The notes: generated by a model from the letters alone, not told the origin. Counted from the stretch's first letter, positions 37,006 through 48,278 are shown. The stretch: DNA of 64,000 bases from Pseudomonas benzenivorans (GCF_033547155.1 NZ_CP137892.1:3100001-3164000), one strand, 5' to 3'. Made by a program: numbers and translations.

Positions 37006-38670
37006 TCAGAATCCCTCGGCGCGGTACACCTGCTCGCCACCGAGTAGGGTCCAGAGCACCCGGGTCTGGCCGAGCTGCTCGAGCGGCAGCTGGAAGATGT
37101 CGCGGTCCAGCACCACCAGGTCGGCCTGCTTGCCCACCTCCAGCGAGCCGGTGTCCTGCTCCTGACGCAGGACATAGGCAGCGTCCAGGGTATAGGCACG
37201 CACCGCCGCGGCGAGGCTCGGCAGGCTGCGCTCGCCCAGGCTCAGGGCGTTGTGCATGATGCCCAGGGGCGACAGCGGATTGACGTCCCAGTCGGAACTC
37301 AGGGTGACCCGCGCGCCGCTGTCATGCAGCTGGCCCAGCGGCAGCAGTCGATAGGCGCGCTGACCGATCAGCGGCTCGTTGTCCTCGAGGAAAGACGGCG
37401 CGAAGTAACGGCTCGGCTGGAAGTCGGCGGTGACGTTCAATTGCTTGAAGCGCGGCAGGTCGGCCTTGTCCACCAGCTCGACGTGGGTCAGGCGGTGCCG
37501 CCCCTGGCCGCCGCCGGCCTCGATGGCGTCCAGGGCATCGCCTACCGCCTGGTCGCCGATGGCATGGATATGCATATCGAAGCCTGCCTCGGACAGCTCG
37601 CCGACATAGCGCCGCAGCCGCTCGGGGCCGAAGTAGTACAGCCCCTTGCGGTCGACCCCCGGCAGGCTCTGGCGGTAGGGCTGCTGCAGCCGTGCGGTGG
37701 TGTTGTGGATGATGCCGTCGACGTAGAACTTGATCTGGTTGACCCGCAGCAGGCTGTGCGCGTCGCCGGGTCGATACAGGGCCTTGAGCACGGCCAGTTG
37801 CTGCTCGTCGTCCAGCGACGGGTAGGCCCACAGGCCCAGGGCGGTGCGCACCTTCAGTTCGTCGCGTTCGGCGGCCTTCTGCCAGGCCTCGAGATGGCCC
37901 CGGCGCCAGAACACCCGGGCATCGGCCACAGAGGTGATGCCGTTCTTCGCCAGTTCGTCCTGGCCGGCCAGCACCGCCTGGTAATAGACCTCTGCCAGCG
38001 CCCTGGACGGCGGCAGGGCCTGGTCCAGCGCCAGGTCGCCGGCATTGTCCAGCACCAGGCCGGTGGGCCGGCCGTCCTGGTCGCGCAGGATCACCCCGCC
38101 GACCGGATCGGGGGTGTCGGCGTCGATGCCCGCCAGCGCCAGGCCCTTGGAGTTGAGCCAGTAGGCATGGGAAGTCTGCTCCATCAGGGCCACCGGGCGG
38201 TCCGCCACCACGGCATCGAGCAAATCCCGCGGGGCCTGGTCCGCCTCCAGCAGGGTATGCAGGGCGAAGCCCCAACCCAGCAGCCAGTCGCCCTCATCCC
38301 CGGCGTTACAAGCTTCGACCTCGGCCAACCACTGCGCCACGCCCTCCCCGGGATCGAGGGTGCAATTGCCCTGGGCCTCCGAGGAGGCATCCAGCACATG
38401 GGCGTGGCTGTCCTGAAAACCGGGTAACACCAGACGCCCGCCCAAGTCGACACGCTCGGTCTGTCCGTCGACATGGGCCTGCAGCGCCTGGCTATCACCC
38501 ACGGCGAGAATGCGTCCGTCGGCGCCGATGGCCAGGGCGCTGGCCCAGGGCTGCCGCTCGTTGACCGTGTAGATCTTGCCGTTTTCCAGCAGCCTGGCCG
38601 CCGACTCGGCGGCCTCGAGAGAGGAACCGGCGAGCATCAGCAGCCCGGCCAGGGTCAGGGAAATTCGCAT
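37006..38670 (-). CDS. Periplasmic amidohydrolase (YtcJ-like)
   Basis: A 554-residue amidohydrolase-family-3 enzyme. The signal peptide (S-L-E-A-A) indicates export, unusual for the family as a whole. The metal site has D-S-H-A-H-V near residue 70 and M-H-I-H-A-I-G-D further on, with a final D in S-S-D-W-D-V-N-P. Family members hydrolyse cyclic or N-acyl amides; the substrate is unknown. The ATG at 38670 has a GAGG. It follows the polyamine-binding protein gene by 49 bases on the same strand. Confidence 0.88.
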   Translation of the reverse strand: MRISLTLAGLLMLAGSSLEAAESAARLLENGKIYTVNERQPWASALAIGADGRILAVGDSQALQAHVDGQTERVDLGGRLVLPGFQDSHAHVLDASSEAQGNCTLDPGEGVAQWLAEVEACNAGDEGDWLLGWGFALHTLLEADQAPRDLLDAVVADRPVALMEQTSHAYWLNSKGLALAGIDADTPDPVGGVILRDQDGRPTGLVLDNAGDLALDQALPPSRALAEVYYQAVLAGQDELAKNGITSVADARVFWRRGHLEAWQKAAERDELKVRTALGLWAYPSLDDEQQLAVLKALYRPGDAHSLLRVNQIKFYVDGIIHNTTARLQQPYRQSLPGVDRKGLYYFGPERLRRYVGELSEAGFDMHIHAIGDQAVGDALDAIEAGGGQGRHRLTHVELVDKADLPRFKQLNVTADFQPSRYFAPSFLEDNEPLIGQRAYRLLPLGQLHDSGARVTLSSDWDVNPLSPLGIMHNALSLGERSLPSLAAAVRAYTLDAAYVLRQEQDTGSLEVGKQADLVVLDRDIFQLPLEQLGQTRVLWTLLGGEQVYRAEGF

Positions 38671-38719
38671 GAAAAACCTCATCGATAGAATGGCGGCTGC
38701 ACATCCGGCCGCGGACTGG

Positions 38720-39812
38720 CTACTGCGCCGTGGCCGTCTTGAACGCGGTCCAGGTGCGCATGCGCGCACGCATGTCGCGCTGCGGGATGTCCTTGCCGGG
38801 GAACAGCCGCGCGTAACTCGCCTCGCTCGGGTAGATGTCCGGGTTGTCGCGCATCTGCGGATCGACGGCGGCACGCGCCTTGGCGTTGGAGGTGGGGTAG
38901 CCGGTGAAGTTGGAGATGGCCGCCATGTTCTCCGGGCGCATGACGAAGTTGATGAAGGCGTAGGCGTACTCCGGATGCCTGGCGTCCACCGGGATCGCCA
39001 TGGTGTCCATCCACACCGCGGAGCCCTCGCTGGGGATGCGGTACTGGAAGTCCATGGGCTTGCCGGCGGCGTCCGCGGCGCGTTGGGCCTGGGTCATGTC
39101 GCCGCTGTAGCCGAGCGACAGACAGAGGTTGCCGTTGACCAGATCGGTGACCGGCTGCGACTGCAGCTTGGTCACATAGGGGCGCAGCTTCATCAGCAGG
39201 GCTTGCGCCGCCTCCAGGTCCTCAGGCTTGGCGCTGCGCGGGTCGCGCCCCAGGTAGTGCAGCGCCACCGCCAGCACTTCGTCGGGGGAGTCGATCAGGG
39301 AGATCCCGCAGTCGGCGAACCTGGCCGCCAGCTCCGGCTTGAACAACATATCCAGACTGTTCACCGGCGCGCCCGGCGCCCGCTGGCGGATCATCTCGGC
39401 GTTGTAGGTCAGGCCGACCGTGCCCCAGGTGTAAGGCACCGTGGCATCGCGGGAGTTGGGGTACTGGGCGTGCAGCGCCCGCAGGCCCGGCTCGATGTCG
39501 TCCAGTTCGGTCAGCTTGGCCTTGTCCAGCGGCTGCAGAGCGCCGGCGCGCATCAGCCGTTCGGCCACGGTGTCGCCGGGGAAGATCAGGTCGTAGCCGC
39601 TGCCGCCGGACATCATCTTGGCTTCCAGCGTTTCGCTGCTGTCCATCACGTCGTAGACCACGCGGATACCGGTCTCGGCGGTGAACTGGGTCAGGGTGTC
39701 CTCGGCGAAGTAGTCCGCCCAGTTGTACAGGTGCAGCACCTTCTCCTCGGCCAGCAGCGGCTGGCTCAGCAGCCCCAGGCCCAGGGCCAACGCGGCCAGT
39801 GGTTTGCTGTGC

Positions 39813-39820
<8 letters not shown>
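38720..39820 (-). CDS. Polyamine ABC transporter substrate-binding protein
   Basis: A 366-residue periplasmic binding protein of the PotF/SpuD type. The signal peptide ends in L-L-A, and the mature protein starts with L-H-L-Y-N-W-A-D-Y-F, the polyamine-binding family signature. It probably binds putrescine or a related amine. No transporter genes follow, so it must use a permease and ATPase encoded elsewhere. Its ATG lies inside the last codons of aguB (8-base overlap) with a GAGGAG in that gene. Confidence 0.92.
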
Positions 39821-40790
<970 letters not shown>

Positions 40791-40795
40791 GCCCC

Positions 40796-41848
40796 TCACC
40801 CTCTCGGCGGCCAGGCCGGCTGTTGCTGGGTGATGCAGTGCACCCCGCCGCCGCCATGGGCCAGGTGGTCGATCCGCACCGGCACCACTTCACGCCCCGG
40901 GAAGGCCATGGCCAGGGTCTCGGCGGCCACCCGATCGGCGGCGATGCCGTAGGCCGGCATGATCACGGCGCCGTTGGCGATGTAGAAGTTGGTGTAGGAG
41001 GCGCAGAACACCTCGGCCGCGCTGTCCACCGCATCGCTGGCCTCAAATAGCTCGAGCAGCTCGAACTTCCGGCCGCGGGCATCGCTGGCCAGCTCCAGGG
41101 CGCGGCGATTCTCGCGCACCACCTCGGCATAGGTCGAGGACTGGTCATGGGTGGCGTCCACCAGCAGCGCGCCGGGCCGGGCGAAGGCGCAGACGCCGTC
41201 GACGTGGCCGTCGGTCATGTCGCCGGTGACATGGTCGGGATCGCCCGGCAGCCAGATGGTCTTCTGCACGCCCAATAGGCGGGCGAAGATGGCCTCCATC
41301 TCGGCCTTGCTCAGGCCCGGATTGCGGTTGGGATTGAGCAGCACCGACTCGGTGGTGATCAGGGTCCCCTCGCCATCCACATGGATGGCGCCGCCCTCGT
41401 TGGCCAGGGGCGTACCGAAGCACTCCAGACCCAGGCCGTTGAGCACGCGTCGGGCCAGGCTCTCGTCCAGGTCATGGGCCGACTTGCCGCCCCAGGCATT
41501 GAAACGCCAGCTGACCCCGGCCAGGCCCAGCTGCGGATGGCAGACGAAGCTCGGCCCGCTGTCGCGGCACCAGCTGTCGTTGACCGCCAGCTCGACCAGT
41601 TCGACGCCCGGCCCGCACAGCGTCCGGGCGGACGCCAGGGCGCTGGGGTCGACCGCCAGCCTGACCGGCTCGAAGCGGGCGATGGCGTTGGCCACCCGGG
41701 CGAAGTCGGCCTGCACCTGGGCCAGGGTCACCCCCCAGGTGTTCTCCCAGAGCGCCTGGTTATGCGGCCAGACCATCCAGGTAGCGGCGTGCCGAACCCA
41801 TTCGGCCGGCATGTACCAGGCGTTCTGCTGCGTGTCGTTCTGTTGCAT
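40796..41848 (-). CDS. aguA: Agmatine deiminase
   Basis: AguA converts agmatine to N-carbamoylputrescine and ammonia. The 350-residue protein is of the PPAD fold, with N-D-S-W-C-R-D-S-G-P-S-F near residue 95, the G-H-V-D-G-V segment, and catalytic C338 in G-G-G-V-H-C-I-T-Q-Q-Q-P. It heads the cluster aguA-aguB-binding protein-amidohydrolase and is divergent from a LysR regulator across 135 bases. Confidence 0.95.
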   Translation of the reverse strand: MQQNDTQQNAWYMPAEWVRHAATWMVWPHNQALWENTWGVTLAQVQADFARVANAIARFEPVRLAVDPSALASARTLCGPGVELVELAVNDSWCRDSGPSFVCHPQLGLAGVSWRFNAWGGKSAHDLDESLARRVLNGLGLECFGTPLANEGGAIHVDGEGTLITTESVLLNPNRNPGLSKAEMEAIFARLLGVQKTIWLPGDPDHVTGDMTDGHVDGVCAFARPGALLVDATHDQSSTYAEVVRENRRALELASDARGRKFELLELFEASDAVDSAAEVFCASYTNFYIANGAVIMPAYGIAADRVAAETLAMAFPGREVVPVRIDHLAHGGGGVHCITQQQPAWPPRG

Positions 41849-41983
41849 GACGAGTGCCTTTCAGTTAAGTATTTGTTATCACTGAAAACCGCCAAAGCGG
41901 CCATGACACCCATGCTAGGCCTCTAAAAATCACAGAACAAACGATGGATTTTGCCCACAAATGATTAGCAGGACTTATCAAAC

Positions 41984-42853
41984 ATGCTCAAGCACTGGCC
42001 GCCGCTGAACGCCCTGCGCGGCTTCGAAGCCGCCGCCCGCCTGGGCAGCTTCCACAAGGCCGCCGAAGAACTGCACCTCACCCAGTCGGCCATCAGCCAG
42101 CAGATCCGCAGCCTGGAAGGCTATCTGGAACAGCCGCTGTTCCATCGCAGCGGCCGCAGCGTCAGCCTGACCGACGCCGGCTACGACCTGCTCAGCACCA
42201 CCCAGTCGCTGCTGCAACAACTGGCCGTGGGCATTCGCCGTCTGGAGCAGTACCGCAAGCCCAACCAGCTGGTGGTCAACACCACGCCGGCCTTCGCCCG
42301 CCACTGGCTGCTGCCGCGCCTGGGCGATTTCCAGCGTCGCCACCCGGAGATCGATCTGTGGCTGTTCACCACCGACGAGCCGCCGGACATGGCCAGCCAG
42401 ACCATCGACATCGCCGTGCGCGACGACATCGCCGCCCAGGCCGAGTGCAGCTTCCAGGTGCTGCTGCGCGATCGCCTCTACCCGGCCTGCCACCCCAGGC
42501 TGCTGGAGATGCCGGCCGCCGCGCGCAACACCCTGCACGGCGAGCGGGAGATGGACTGGAGCCACTGGGCGGTGGAGGCCGGCATCGATGTCGGCCAGCA
42601 GGGCCACGGTTTGAACTTCTCCGACCCCGGCCTGCTGCTGGACGCCGCCTGCCAGGGCCTGGGCATCGCCCTGGTCAGCCAGTTGCTGGCCGAGCAGGCC
42701 CAAGCCGGTGGCCTGTTGCAGCCCTTGGCCGAGCAGCGCGTGCGCGGCCCCAGCTGGGCCTGGCTGATCCACCGCGACAGCGAGAGCAGCCCGCTGACCC
42801 GCGGCTTCTGCACCTGGCTGCGCAACGCCCTGGGGGAAAACACCGGCGCATAA
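41984..42853 (+). CDS. LysR-family transcriptional regulator (GcvA-like)
   Basis: A 289-residue LysR regulator. The N-terminal winged helix-turn-helix reads A-L-R-G-F-E-A-A-A-R, then F-H-K-A-A-E-E-L-H-L-T-Q-S-A-I-S-Q-Q-I, typical of the GcvA/AmpR branch. The C-terminal part is the ligand-binding domain. It is divergent from aguA and probably regulates the agmatine cluster; the effector is unknown. It ends just before a shared terminator hairpin. Confidence 0.9.
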   Translation: MLKHWPPLNALRGFEAAARLGSFHKAAEELHLTQSAISQQIRSLEGYLEQPLFHRSGRSVSLTDAGYDLLSTTQSLLQQLAVGIRRLEQYRKPNQLVVNTTPAFARHWLLPRLGDFQRRHPEIDLWLFTTDEPPDMASQTIDIAVRDDIAAQAECSFQVLLRDRLYPACHPRLLEMPAAARNTLHGEREMDWSHWAVEAGIDVGQQGHGLNFSDPGLLLDAACQGLGIALVSQLLAEQAQAGGLLQPLAEQRVRGPSWAWLIHRDSESSPLTRGFCTWLRNALGENTGA

Positions 42854-42877
42854 AAAACGCCACCCGAGGGTGGCGTT
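42852..42877 (-). terminator. Rho-independent terminator for fadD1, shared with the LysR gene
   Basis: A perfect 10-bp stem (AACGCCACCC / GGGTGGCGTT) with a 2-base centre. On the minus strand it is followed by a T-run (42852-42857 read in reverse), which closes fadD1. On the plus strand it directly follows the LysR stop but has no T-run. Confidence 0.88.
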
Positions 42878-42899
42878 CTGCAGCCGGCGACATGGCGAG

Positions 42900-44591
42900 T
42901 CAGCTGGCCTTCTTCAGCTTCTGCAGCTCCTCGTCGCGCAGCTCGCGACGCAGGATCTTGCCGACGTTGGTGGTCGGCAGCACGTCGCGGAACTCCACGG
43001 CCTTGGGCACCTTGTAGCCGGTGACGTTGGCGCGCATGTGCTCCATGACCTGCTCCTTGGTCAGGGTCACGCCGGGCTTGGCCACCACGAACAGCTTGAT
43101 CGCCTCGCCGGACTTCTCGTCCGGCACGCCGATGGCCGCGCACTGCAGCACGCCCGGCAGGGTCGCCAGCACATCCTCCAGCTCGTTGGGGTAGACGTTG
43201 AAGCCGGACACCAGAATCATGTCCTTCTTGCGGTCGACGATGCGCATATAGCCGTCTTCCTGGATCAGCGCGATGTCGCCGGTCTTCAGCCAGCCCTCGG
43301 CATCGAGGATCTCGTCGGTGGCCTCCTGACGCTGCCAGTAGCCCTTCATCACCTGCGGGCCCTTGACGCACAGCTCGCCCACCGAGCCCAGCGGCAGCTC
43401 GTTGCCGGCCTCGTCGATGACCTTGCACAGGGTCGAGGGCACCGGAATGCCGATGGTGCCCATCTGGATGTTGGCGATCGGATTGACCGAGGCCACCGGG
43501 CTGGTCTCGGTCATGCCGAAGCCCTCGCACACCGGGCTGCCGGTGACCTGGGTCCAGCGCTCGGCGGTGGCCAGTTGCAAGGCCATGCCGCCGGACAGGG
43601 TGATCTTCAGCGAGGAGAAGTCCAGCTTCTGGAACTCCTCGTTGTTGCACAGGGCGACGAACAGGGTGTTGAGGCCGACGAAGCCGCTGAAGCGGTACTT
43701 GGACAGGTCCTTGACCATGGCCGGCAGGTCCCGCGGGTTGGTGATCAGCACGTTGTGATTGCCGATCAGCATCATCGCCATGCAATGGAAAGTGAAGGCG
43801 TAGATGTGATAGAGCGGCAACGGCGCGACGATGATCTCGCGGCCCTCGTCCAGGTTCGCGGCCATCATGGCGCGGGCCTGCAGCATGTTGGCCACCAGGT
43901 TGCGGTGGGTCAGCATCGCGCCCTTGGCCACGCCCGTGGTGCCGCCGGTGTACTGCAGCACGGCGATCTCGTCACTGCCCGGATTGGCCTCCGCGACCGG
44001 TCGGCCGCGGCCCTGGGCCAGGGCGTCGGTGAGCTTGACGGCGTGCGGCAGCTTGTAGGCCGGCACCATCTTCTTCACGTACTTGACCACGCTATTGACC
44101 AGCAGGCGCTTGAGCGGCGCCAGCATGTCGCCGACCTCGGTGACGATGACCGTCTTCACCCCGGTCTTGGGCACCACCTGCTCGGCCAAGTGGGCCATGT
44201 TGGCCAGGCACACCAGCGCCTTGGCGCCGGAGTCGTTGAACTGGTGTTCCATCTCCCGGGCGGTGTACAGCGGGTTGGTGTTGACCACCACCAGGCCGGC
44301 GCGCATGGCGCCGAACACCACCACCGGATACTGCAGCAGGTTGGGCAGCTGCACGGCGATGCGATCGCCCGGCTTGAGGTCGGTGTGCTGCTGCAGGTAG
44401 GCGGCGAAGGCACCCGATAGCTGGTACAGCTCGCCGTAGGTCAGGGTCTTGCCGAGATTGCTGAAGGCGGGCTTGTCGGCGAAGCGTTGGCAGGACTGTT
44501 TCAGTACCGCCTGAATATTCGGGTACTGATCCGGATCGATCTCGGCAGCAATCCCAACGGGATACTTGTCCTTCCAGAAGTTATCGGTCAT
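42900..44591 (-). CDS. fadD1: Long-chain acyl-CoA synthetase FadD1
   Basis: FadD activates fatty acids to acyl-CoA with ATP during uptake and beta-oxidation. The 563-residue protein has the P-loop Y-T-G-G-T-T-G-V-A-K-G-A, the G-F-G-M-T-E-T-S-P loop, and the FACS motif around G-W-L-K-T-G-D-I-A, with V-D-R-K-K-D-M-I following and the catalytic Lys near the C-terminus in G-K-I-L-R-R-E-L. It is the downstream member of a tandem pair as in P. aeruginosa. An AGGAG precedes the ATG, and 348 bases separate it from fadD2, so it may have its own promoter. Confidence 0.93.
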   Translation of the reverse strand: MTDNFWKDKYPVGIAAEIDPDQYPNIQAVLKQSCQRFADKPAFSNLGKTLTYGELYQLSGAFAAYLQQHTDLKPGDRIAVQLPNLLQYPVVVFGAMRAGLVVVNTNPLYTAREMEHQFNDSGAKALVCLANMAHLAEQVVPKTGVKTVIVTEVGDMLAPLKRLLVNSVVKYVKKMVPAYKLPHAVKLTDALAQGRGRPVAEANPGSDEIAVLQYTGGTTGVAKGAMLTHRNLVANMLQARAMMAANLDEGREIIVAPLPLYHIYAFTFHCMAMMLIGNHNVLITNPRDLPAMVKDLSKYRFSGFVGLNTLFVALCNNEEFQKLDFSSLKITLSGGMALQLATAERWTQVTGSPVCEGFGMTETSPVASVNPIANIQMGTIGIPVPSTLCKVIDEAGNELPLGSVGELCVKGPQVMKGYWQRQEATDEILDAEGWLKTGDIALIQEDGYMRIVDRKKDMILVSGFNVYPNELEDVLATLPGVLQCAAIGVPDEKSGEAIKLFVVAKPGVTLTKEQVMEHMRANVTGYKVPKAVEFRDVLPTTNVGKILRRELRDEELQKLKKAS

Positions 44592-44939
44592 GGAAGCCCA
44601 CTCCTAAGCAACAGCTGATCTTCACCGCGCGAGGACGGTGGTTTGTTGTGTGTGTTTGCCTACTTTAGACCCTGTCCGAGCGGCCAAAAGCGGGCCGAGA
44701 GTAGCAGCTTTGCCGGAGGCCGCCTAGCACTAAACAAGGGCCAAACGGTCGCCAACGAGACCAAACATGCAGATACGGTCATATTCTGGCCTGATTGTCG
44801 GACAGCCCGGCAGCCGCTCGATCAGCCGAGCAAACGGACGACCCGGCCGCCCGGAACGGCAATTGGAGATAGACGGACGAGCGCGCAGACCCGTGACACG
44901 GGCGCGCCGGATGGGGGCGACACAGCCCCCGGCAGGGAG
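44592..44939. other. Spacer between fadD2 and fadD1
   Basis: About 350 bases without a gene. It is long enough for a separate fadD1 promoter. I could not find a convincing PsrA site (GAAAC-N4-GTTTC) or other known operator by eye. Confidence 0.6.
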
Positions 44940-46628
44940 TCAGGCGATATCGCGCAGCTCGCGACGGAGGATCTTGCCGACCGGAGTCATCGGCAAGGCC
45001 TCCTTGAAGACGATGTGCTTGGGCACCTTGTAGCCGGTGAAGTTCTCCTTGCAGTAGGCCTTGAGCTCCTCGACGCTGAGGTCGCCATCTCGCGGCACCA
45101 CGAACAGCTTGACCACCTCGCCGGACTTCTCGTCCGGCACGCCGATGGCGGCGCAGTTGGCCACCTTGGGGTGGGCCATGATCACGTCCTCGATCTCGTT
45201 GGGGTACACGTTGAAGCCGGAGACGATGATCATGTCCTTCTTACGGTCGACGATGCGCACGTGGCCGTCCGGGTCGATCACCGCGATGTCGCCGGTCTTG
45301 AACCAGCCCTCGGCGTCGAGCACCTCGGCGGTGGCCTCCGGCCGCTGCCAGTAGCCCTTCATCACCTGCGGCCCCTGGATGCACAGCTCGCCGCGCTCGC
45401 CCAGCCCCAGCTCGTTGCCCGCATCGTCGATCACCTTGAACGCCGTCCCCGGCAGCGGCACGCCCACCGAGCCCAGGCGCGCCAGCTTGCCGTAGGCATT
45501 GGTGCTGGCCACCGGCGAGGTCTCGGTGAGGCCGTACCCCTCCACCACCGGACAGCCGGTGATGGCCTGCCAGCGCTCGGCGGTGGCCTTGACCAGGGCG
45601 GTGCCGCCGGAGTTGGTGACCTTGAGGCGGGAGAAGTCGAGGTTCTTGAACTCGGGGTGGTCCATCAACGCGACGAACAGGGTGTTGAGCCCCAGCAGCG
45701 CGGAGAACTGCCACTTGCCCAACTCCTTGATAAAGCCGGAGATGTCCCGCGGATTGGTGATCAGCACGTTGTGGTTGCCGTTGACCATCATGCACATGCA
45801 GTTCGCGGTGAAGGCATAGATGTGGTAGAGCGGCAGCGGCGCGATCATGATCTCCTGGGCCTGTTTCATCAGCGGCGTGCCGTCTTCATCCAGCTGGGAC
45901 AGGCAGGCATCGACCTGCAGCATGTTGGCCACCAGATTGCCGTGGGTCAGCATGGCGCCCTTGGCCACCCCGGTGGTGCCGCCGGTGTACTGCAGCACGG
46001 CGATGTCGTCATGGCCGACCTTGACCGGCTTGAACTCGTAGCCGTGACCCTGCTTGAGCGCCTGCTTGAACGGCACCGCCTGGGGCAGCTGGTAGTCGGG
46101 CACCAGCTTCTTGACCTGCTTCACCATTGTGTTGACCAGCCAGCCCTTGGGCCCCGACAGCAGATCGCCCATCTTCGCCTCGATCAGGTAGTCGATCTGG
46201 GTGTCGGGCAGCACCTCCTGCACCAGCTTGCCGAACATGTTGAGGTAGACCAGGGCGCGCACGCCGGCGTCCTTGAACTGGTGGCGCATCTCCCGGGCGG
46301 TGTACAGCGGATTGGTATTGACCACTATCAGCCCGGCACGCATGGCGCCGAACACGGCGATCGGGTACTGCAGGACGTTGGGCATCTGCACGGCGATGCG
46401 CTCGCCCGGCTGCAGGTCAGTGTGCTTCTGCAGGTAACCGGCGAAGGCGGCGGACAACCGATCCAGCTCGGCGTAGGTCAGGGTCACGCCCAGATTGCTG
46501 AAAGCCGGACGGTCGGCGAATTTCTTGCATGAGCGCTCGAACACCTCCACCACCGACTTGTAGGCGTCCAGGTCGATGCCGTTGGGCACGCCGGCCGGGC
46601 GCTTGTCGTTCCAGAAATCAGGCTGCAT
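44940..46628 (-). CDS. fadD2: Long-chain acyl-CoA synthetase FadD2
   Basis: A 562-residue paralogue of fadD1 with the same motifs (Y-T-G-G-T-T-G-V-A-K-G-A, G-Y-G-L-T-E-T-S-P, G-W-F-K-T-G-D-I-A and V-D-R-K-K-D-M-I). It starts M-Q-P-D-F-W-N-D-K-R-P-A-G-V. The upstream open codons show no similarity. The pair arose by tandem duplication. It is divergent from the alpha/beta hydrolase gene. Confidence 0.93.
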   Translation of the reverse strand: MQPDFWNDKRPAGVPNGIDLDAYKSVVEVFERSCKKFADRPAFSNLGVTLTYAELDRLSAAFAGYLQKHTDLQPGERIAVQMPNVLQYPIAVFGAMRAGLIVVNTNPLYTAREMRHQFKDAGVRALVYLNMFGKLVQEVLPDTQIDYLIEAKMGDLLSGPKGWLVNTMVKQVKKLVPDYQLPQAVPFKQALKQGHGYEFKPVKVGHDDIAVLQYTGGTTGVAKGAMLTHGNLVANMLQVDACLSQLDEDGTPLMKQAQEIMIAPLPLYHIYAFTANCMCMMVNGNHNVLITNPRDISGFIKELGKWQFSALLGLNTLFVALMDHPEFKNLDFSRLKVTNSGGTALVKATAERWQAITGCPVVEGYGLTETSPVASTNAYGKLARLGSVGVPLPGTAFKVIDDAGNELGLGERGELCIQGPQVMKGYWQRPEATAEVLDAEGWFKTGDIAVIDPDGHVRIVDRKKDMIIVSGFNVYPNEIEDVIMAHPKVANCAAIGVPDEKSGEVVKLFVVPRDGDLSVEELKAYCKENFTGYKVPKHIVFKEALPMTPVGKILRRELRDIA

Positions 46629-46851
46629 TGTTGTTATTCCCCTTCCCCAGATGGATTCCCCGCCGAGCGGGCCATGGCCGGAGGCCGGCCACGGCATGCC
46701 AGGCACTCAGCCGACGTTAGCAGCTATGGTTCGGGGCGCAAACACTTGCACGGGCGTCATTGACCGCGTGAATTTTCCATCCGCGGATCGACTGGGAAAG
46801 CCCGCCCCCTGCCTCTACAATGCCCGACTCCCGCCGGCTCAAGGACTCGCC

Positions 46852-47811
46852 ATGCACCACGAAGCATTCTGGCTCAACAGCAGCGATGCGACCCCGCTGT
46901 ACGTGAACCGCTGGTTCTGCGCACAGCCGGCCAAGGCAGTGGTCATGCTGGCCCACGGTATGGCCGAGCACAGCGGCCGCTACGCCCGCCTGGGCGCGGC
47001 GCTGGCCGCCGCCGGCTACGAGCTGTTCGCCCACGATCAGCGCGGCCACGGCCAGACCGCCCGCCACGGACGGCTCGGCCACTATGCCGATGAGGACGGC
47101 TGGAACCTGACGGTCGGCGACCTGGCCTGCCTCAACCACCATATCCGCCAGCGCCACCCCCACGCACCGATCTTCCTGCTCGGCCACAGCATGGGCAGCT
47201 ACATCGGCCAGGCCTACCTGATGCGCCACAGCAGCAGCCTGCACGGGGCGATACTCTCCGGCTCCAATTACCAACCGGTCTGGCTCTACCGCGTAGCCCG
47301 CCTGGTCGCCCGCCTCGAACGCTGGCGCCAGGGCCCCCACGGCCACAGCAAGCTGATCGACCTGCTGTCCTTCGGCTCGTTCAACCAGGCCTTCAAGCCC
47401 AACCGCACCCCTTTCGACTGGCTCAGCCGCGACCCGCAGGAGGTCGACCGCTATATCGACGACCCGCTGTGCGGCTTCCTCTGCACCAACCAACTCTGGC
47501 TCGACCTGCTCGCCGGCCTGCAACAGATCACCCCGCCCCGGCAGCTGACCCAGATCGACGGCCAGCTGCCGCTGCTGGTGATCGGCGGCGCCCGCGATCC
47601 GGTCAGCGCCGGCAAGCGCCTGCAGCACCTGGCCGATGCCCTGCGCCGGGCCGGCCTCGAGCAGGTGCACCTGAAAATCTACCCGGACGCCCGCCACGAG
47701 CTGCTCAACGAGAGCAATCGCGACGAGGTGACCGCCTACCTGATCGGCTGGCTGGACGAGGCCCTGGCCCGCAGCCGCCAACGCCCCCGCACCGCCAAGG
47801 AGCCCCTATGA
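46852..47811 (+). CDS. Alpha/beta hydrolase (lysophospholipase-like)
   Basis: A 319-residue serine hydrolase of the monoacylglycerol lipase/lysophospholipase group. It has H-G-M-A-E-H-S-G-R-Y near residue 35, nucleophile S113 in G-H-S-M-G, and the later Asp (G-G-A-R-D-P) and His (D-A-R-H-E-L-L-N-E). The place beside fadD2 suggests a role in lipid turnover. It overlaps the next gene by ATGA. The start was chosen at the family-like N-terminus M-H-H-E-A-F-W; the longer open frame overlaps fadD2. Confidence 0.9.
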   Translation: MHHEAFWLNSSDATPLYVNRWFCAQPAKAVVMLAHGMAEHSGRYARLGAALAAAGYELFAHDQRGHGQTARHGRLGHYADEDGWNLTVGDLACLNHHIRQRHPHAPIFLLGHSMGSYIGQAYLMRHSSSLHGAILSGSNYQPVWLYRVARLVARLERWRQGPHGHSKLIDLLSFGSFNQAFKPNRTPFDWLSRDPQEVDRYIDDPLCGFLCTNQLWLDLLAGLQQITPPRQLTQIDGQLPLLVIGGARDPVSAGKRLQHLADALRRAGLEQVHLKIYPDARHELLNESNRDEVTAYLIGWLDEALARSRQRPRTAKEPL

Positions 47812-48278
47812 GCCAGACCAGCAACACTCCCTACGAAGCCCTCGAAGTCGGCCAGACCGCCAGCTACAGCAAGACCGTCGAGGAGCGTGACGTCCAGCTG
47901 TTCGCGGCGATGTCCGGCGACCGCAACCCGGTGCACCTGGATGCCGAGTACGCCGCCGCCACCATGTTCAAGGAGCGCATCGCCCACGGCATGTTCAGCG
48001 GCGCCCTGATCAGCGCCGCGGTGGCCTGCGAACTGCCCGGCCCCGGCACCATCTACCTGGGCCAGCAGATGCGTTTCACCGCCCCGGTGAAGCTCGGCGA
48101 CACCCTCACCGTGCGCCTGGAAATCCTCGAGAAGCTGCCGAAGTTCCGCGTGCGCATCGCCACCCGGGTGTTCAACCAGAACGACGAACTGGTGGTCGAC
48201 GGCGAGGCCGAGATCCTCGCCCCGCGCAAGCAGCAGACCGTGCAACTGACCGAACTGCCGCCGATCAGCATCGGCTGA
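47808..48278 (+). CDS. phaJ: MaoC-like (R)-specific enoyl-CoA hydratase
   Basis: A 156-residue single-hotdog hydratase. The catalytic D38 and H43 lie in S-G-D-R-N-P-V-H-L-D, followed by R-I-A-H-G-M-F-S-G. The family makes (R)-3-hydroxyacyl-CoA from enoyl-CoA, linking beta-oxidation to polyhydroxyalkanoate or rhamnolipid precursors. AAGGAG lies ahead of the ATG, which overlaps the hydrolase stop. Family and context support the name; the chain-length preference is not visible. Confidence 0.8.
   Translation: MSQTSNTPYEALEVGQTASYSKTVEERDVQLFAAMSGDRNPVHLDAEYAAATMFKERIAHGMFSGALISAAVACELPGPGTIYLGQQMRFTAPVKLGDTLTVRLEILEKLPKFRVRIATRVFNQNDELVVDGEAEILAPRKQQTVQLTELPPISIG

Noticed and set aside
44592..44939. 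PsrA operator before fadD1
   Set aside because: CAAAC-like pieces occur, but no paired GAAAC/GTTTC arms with correct spacing.
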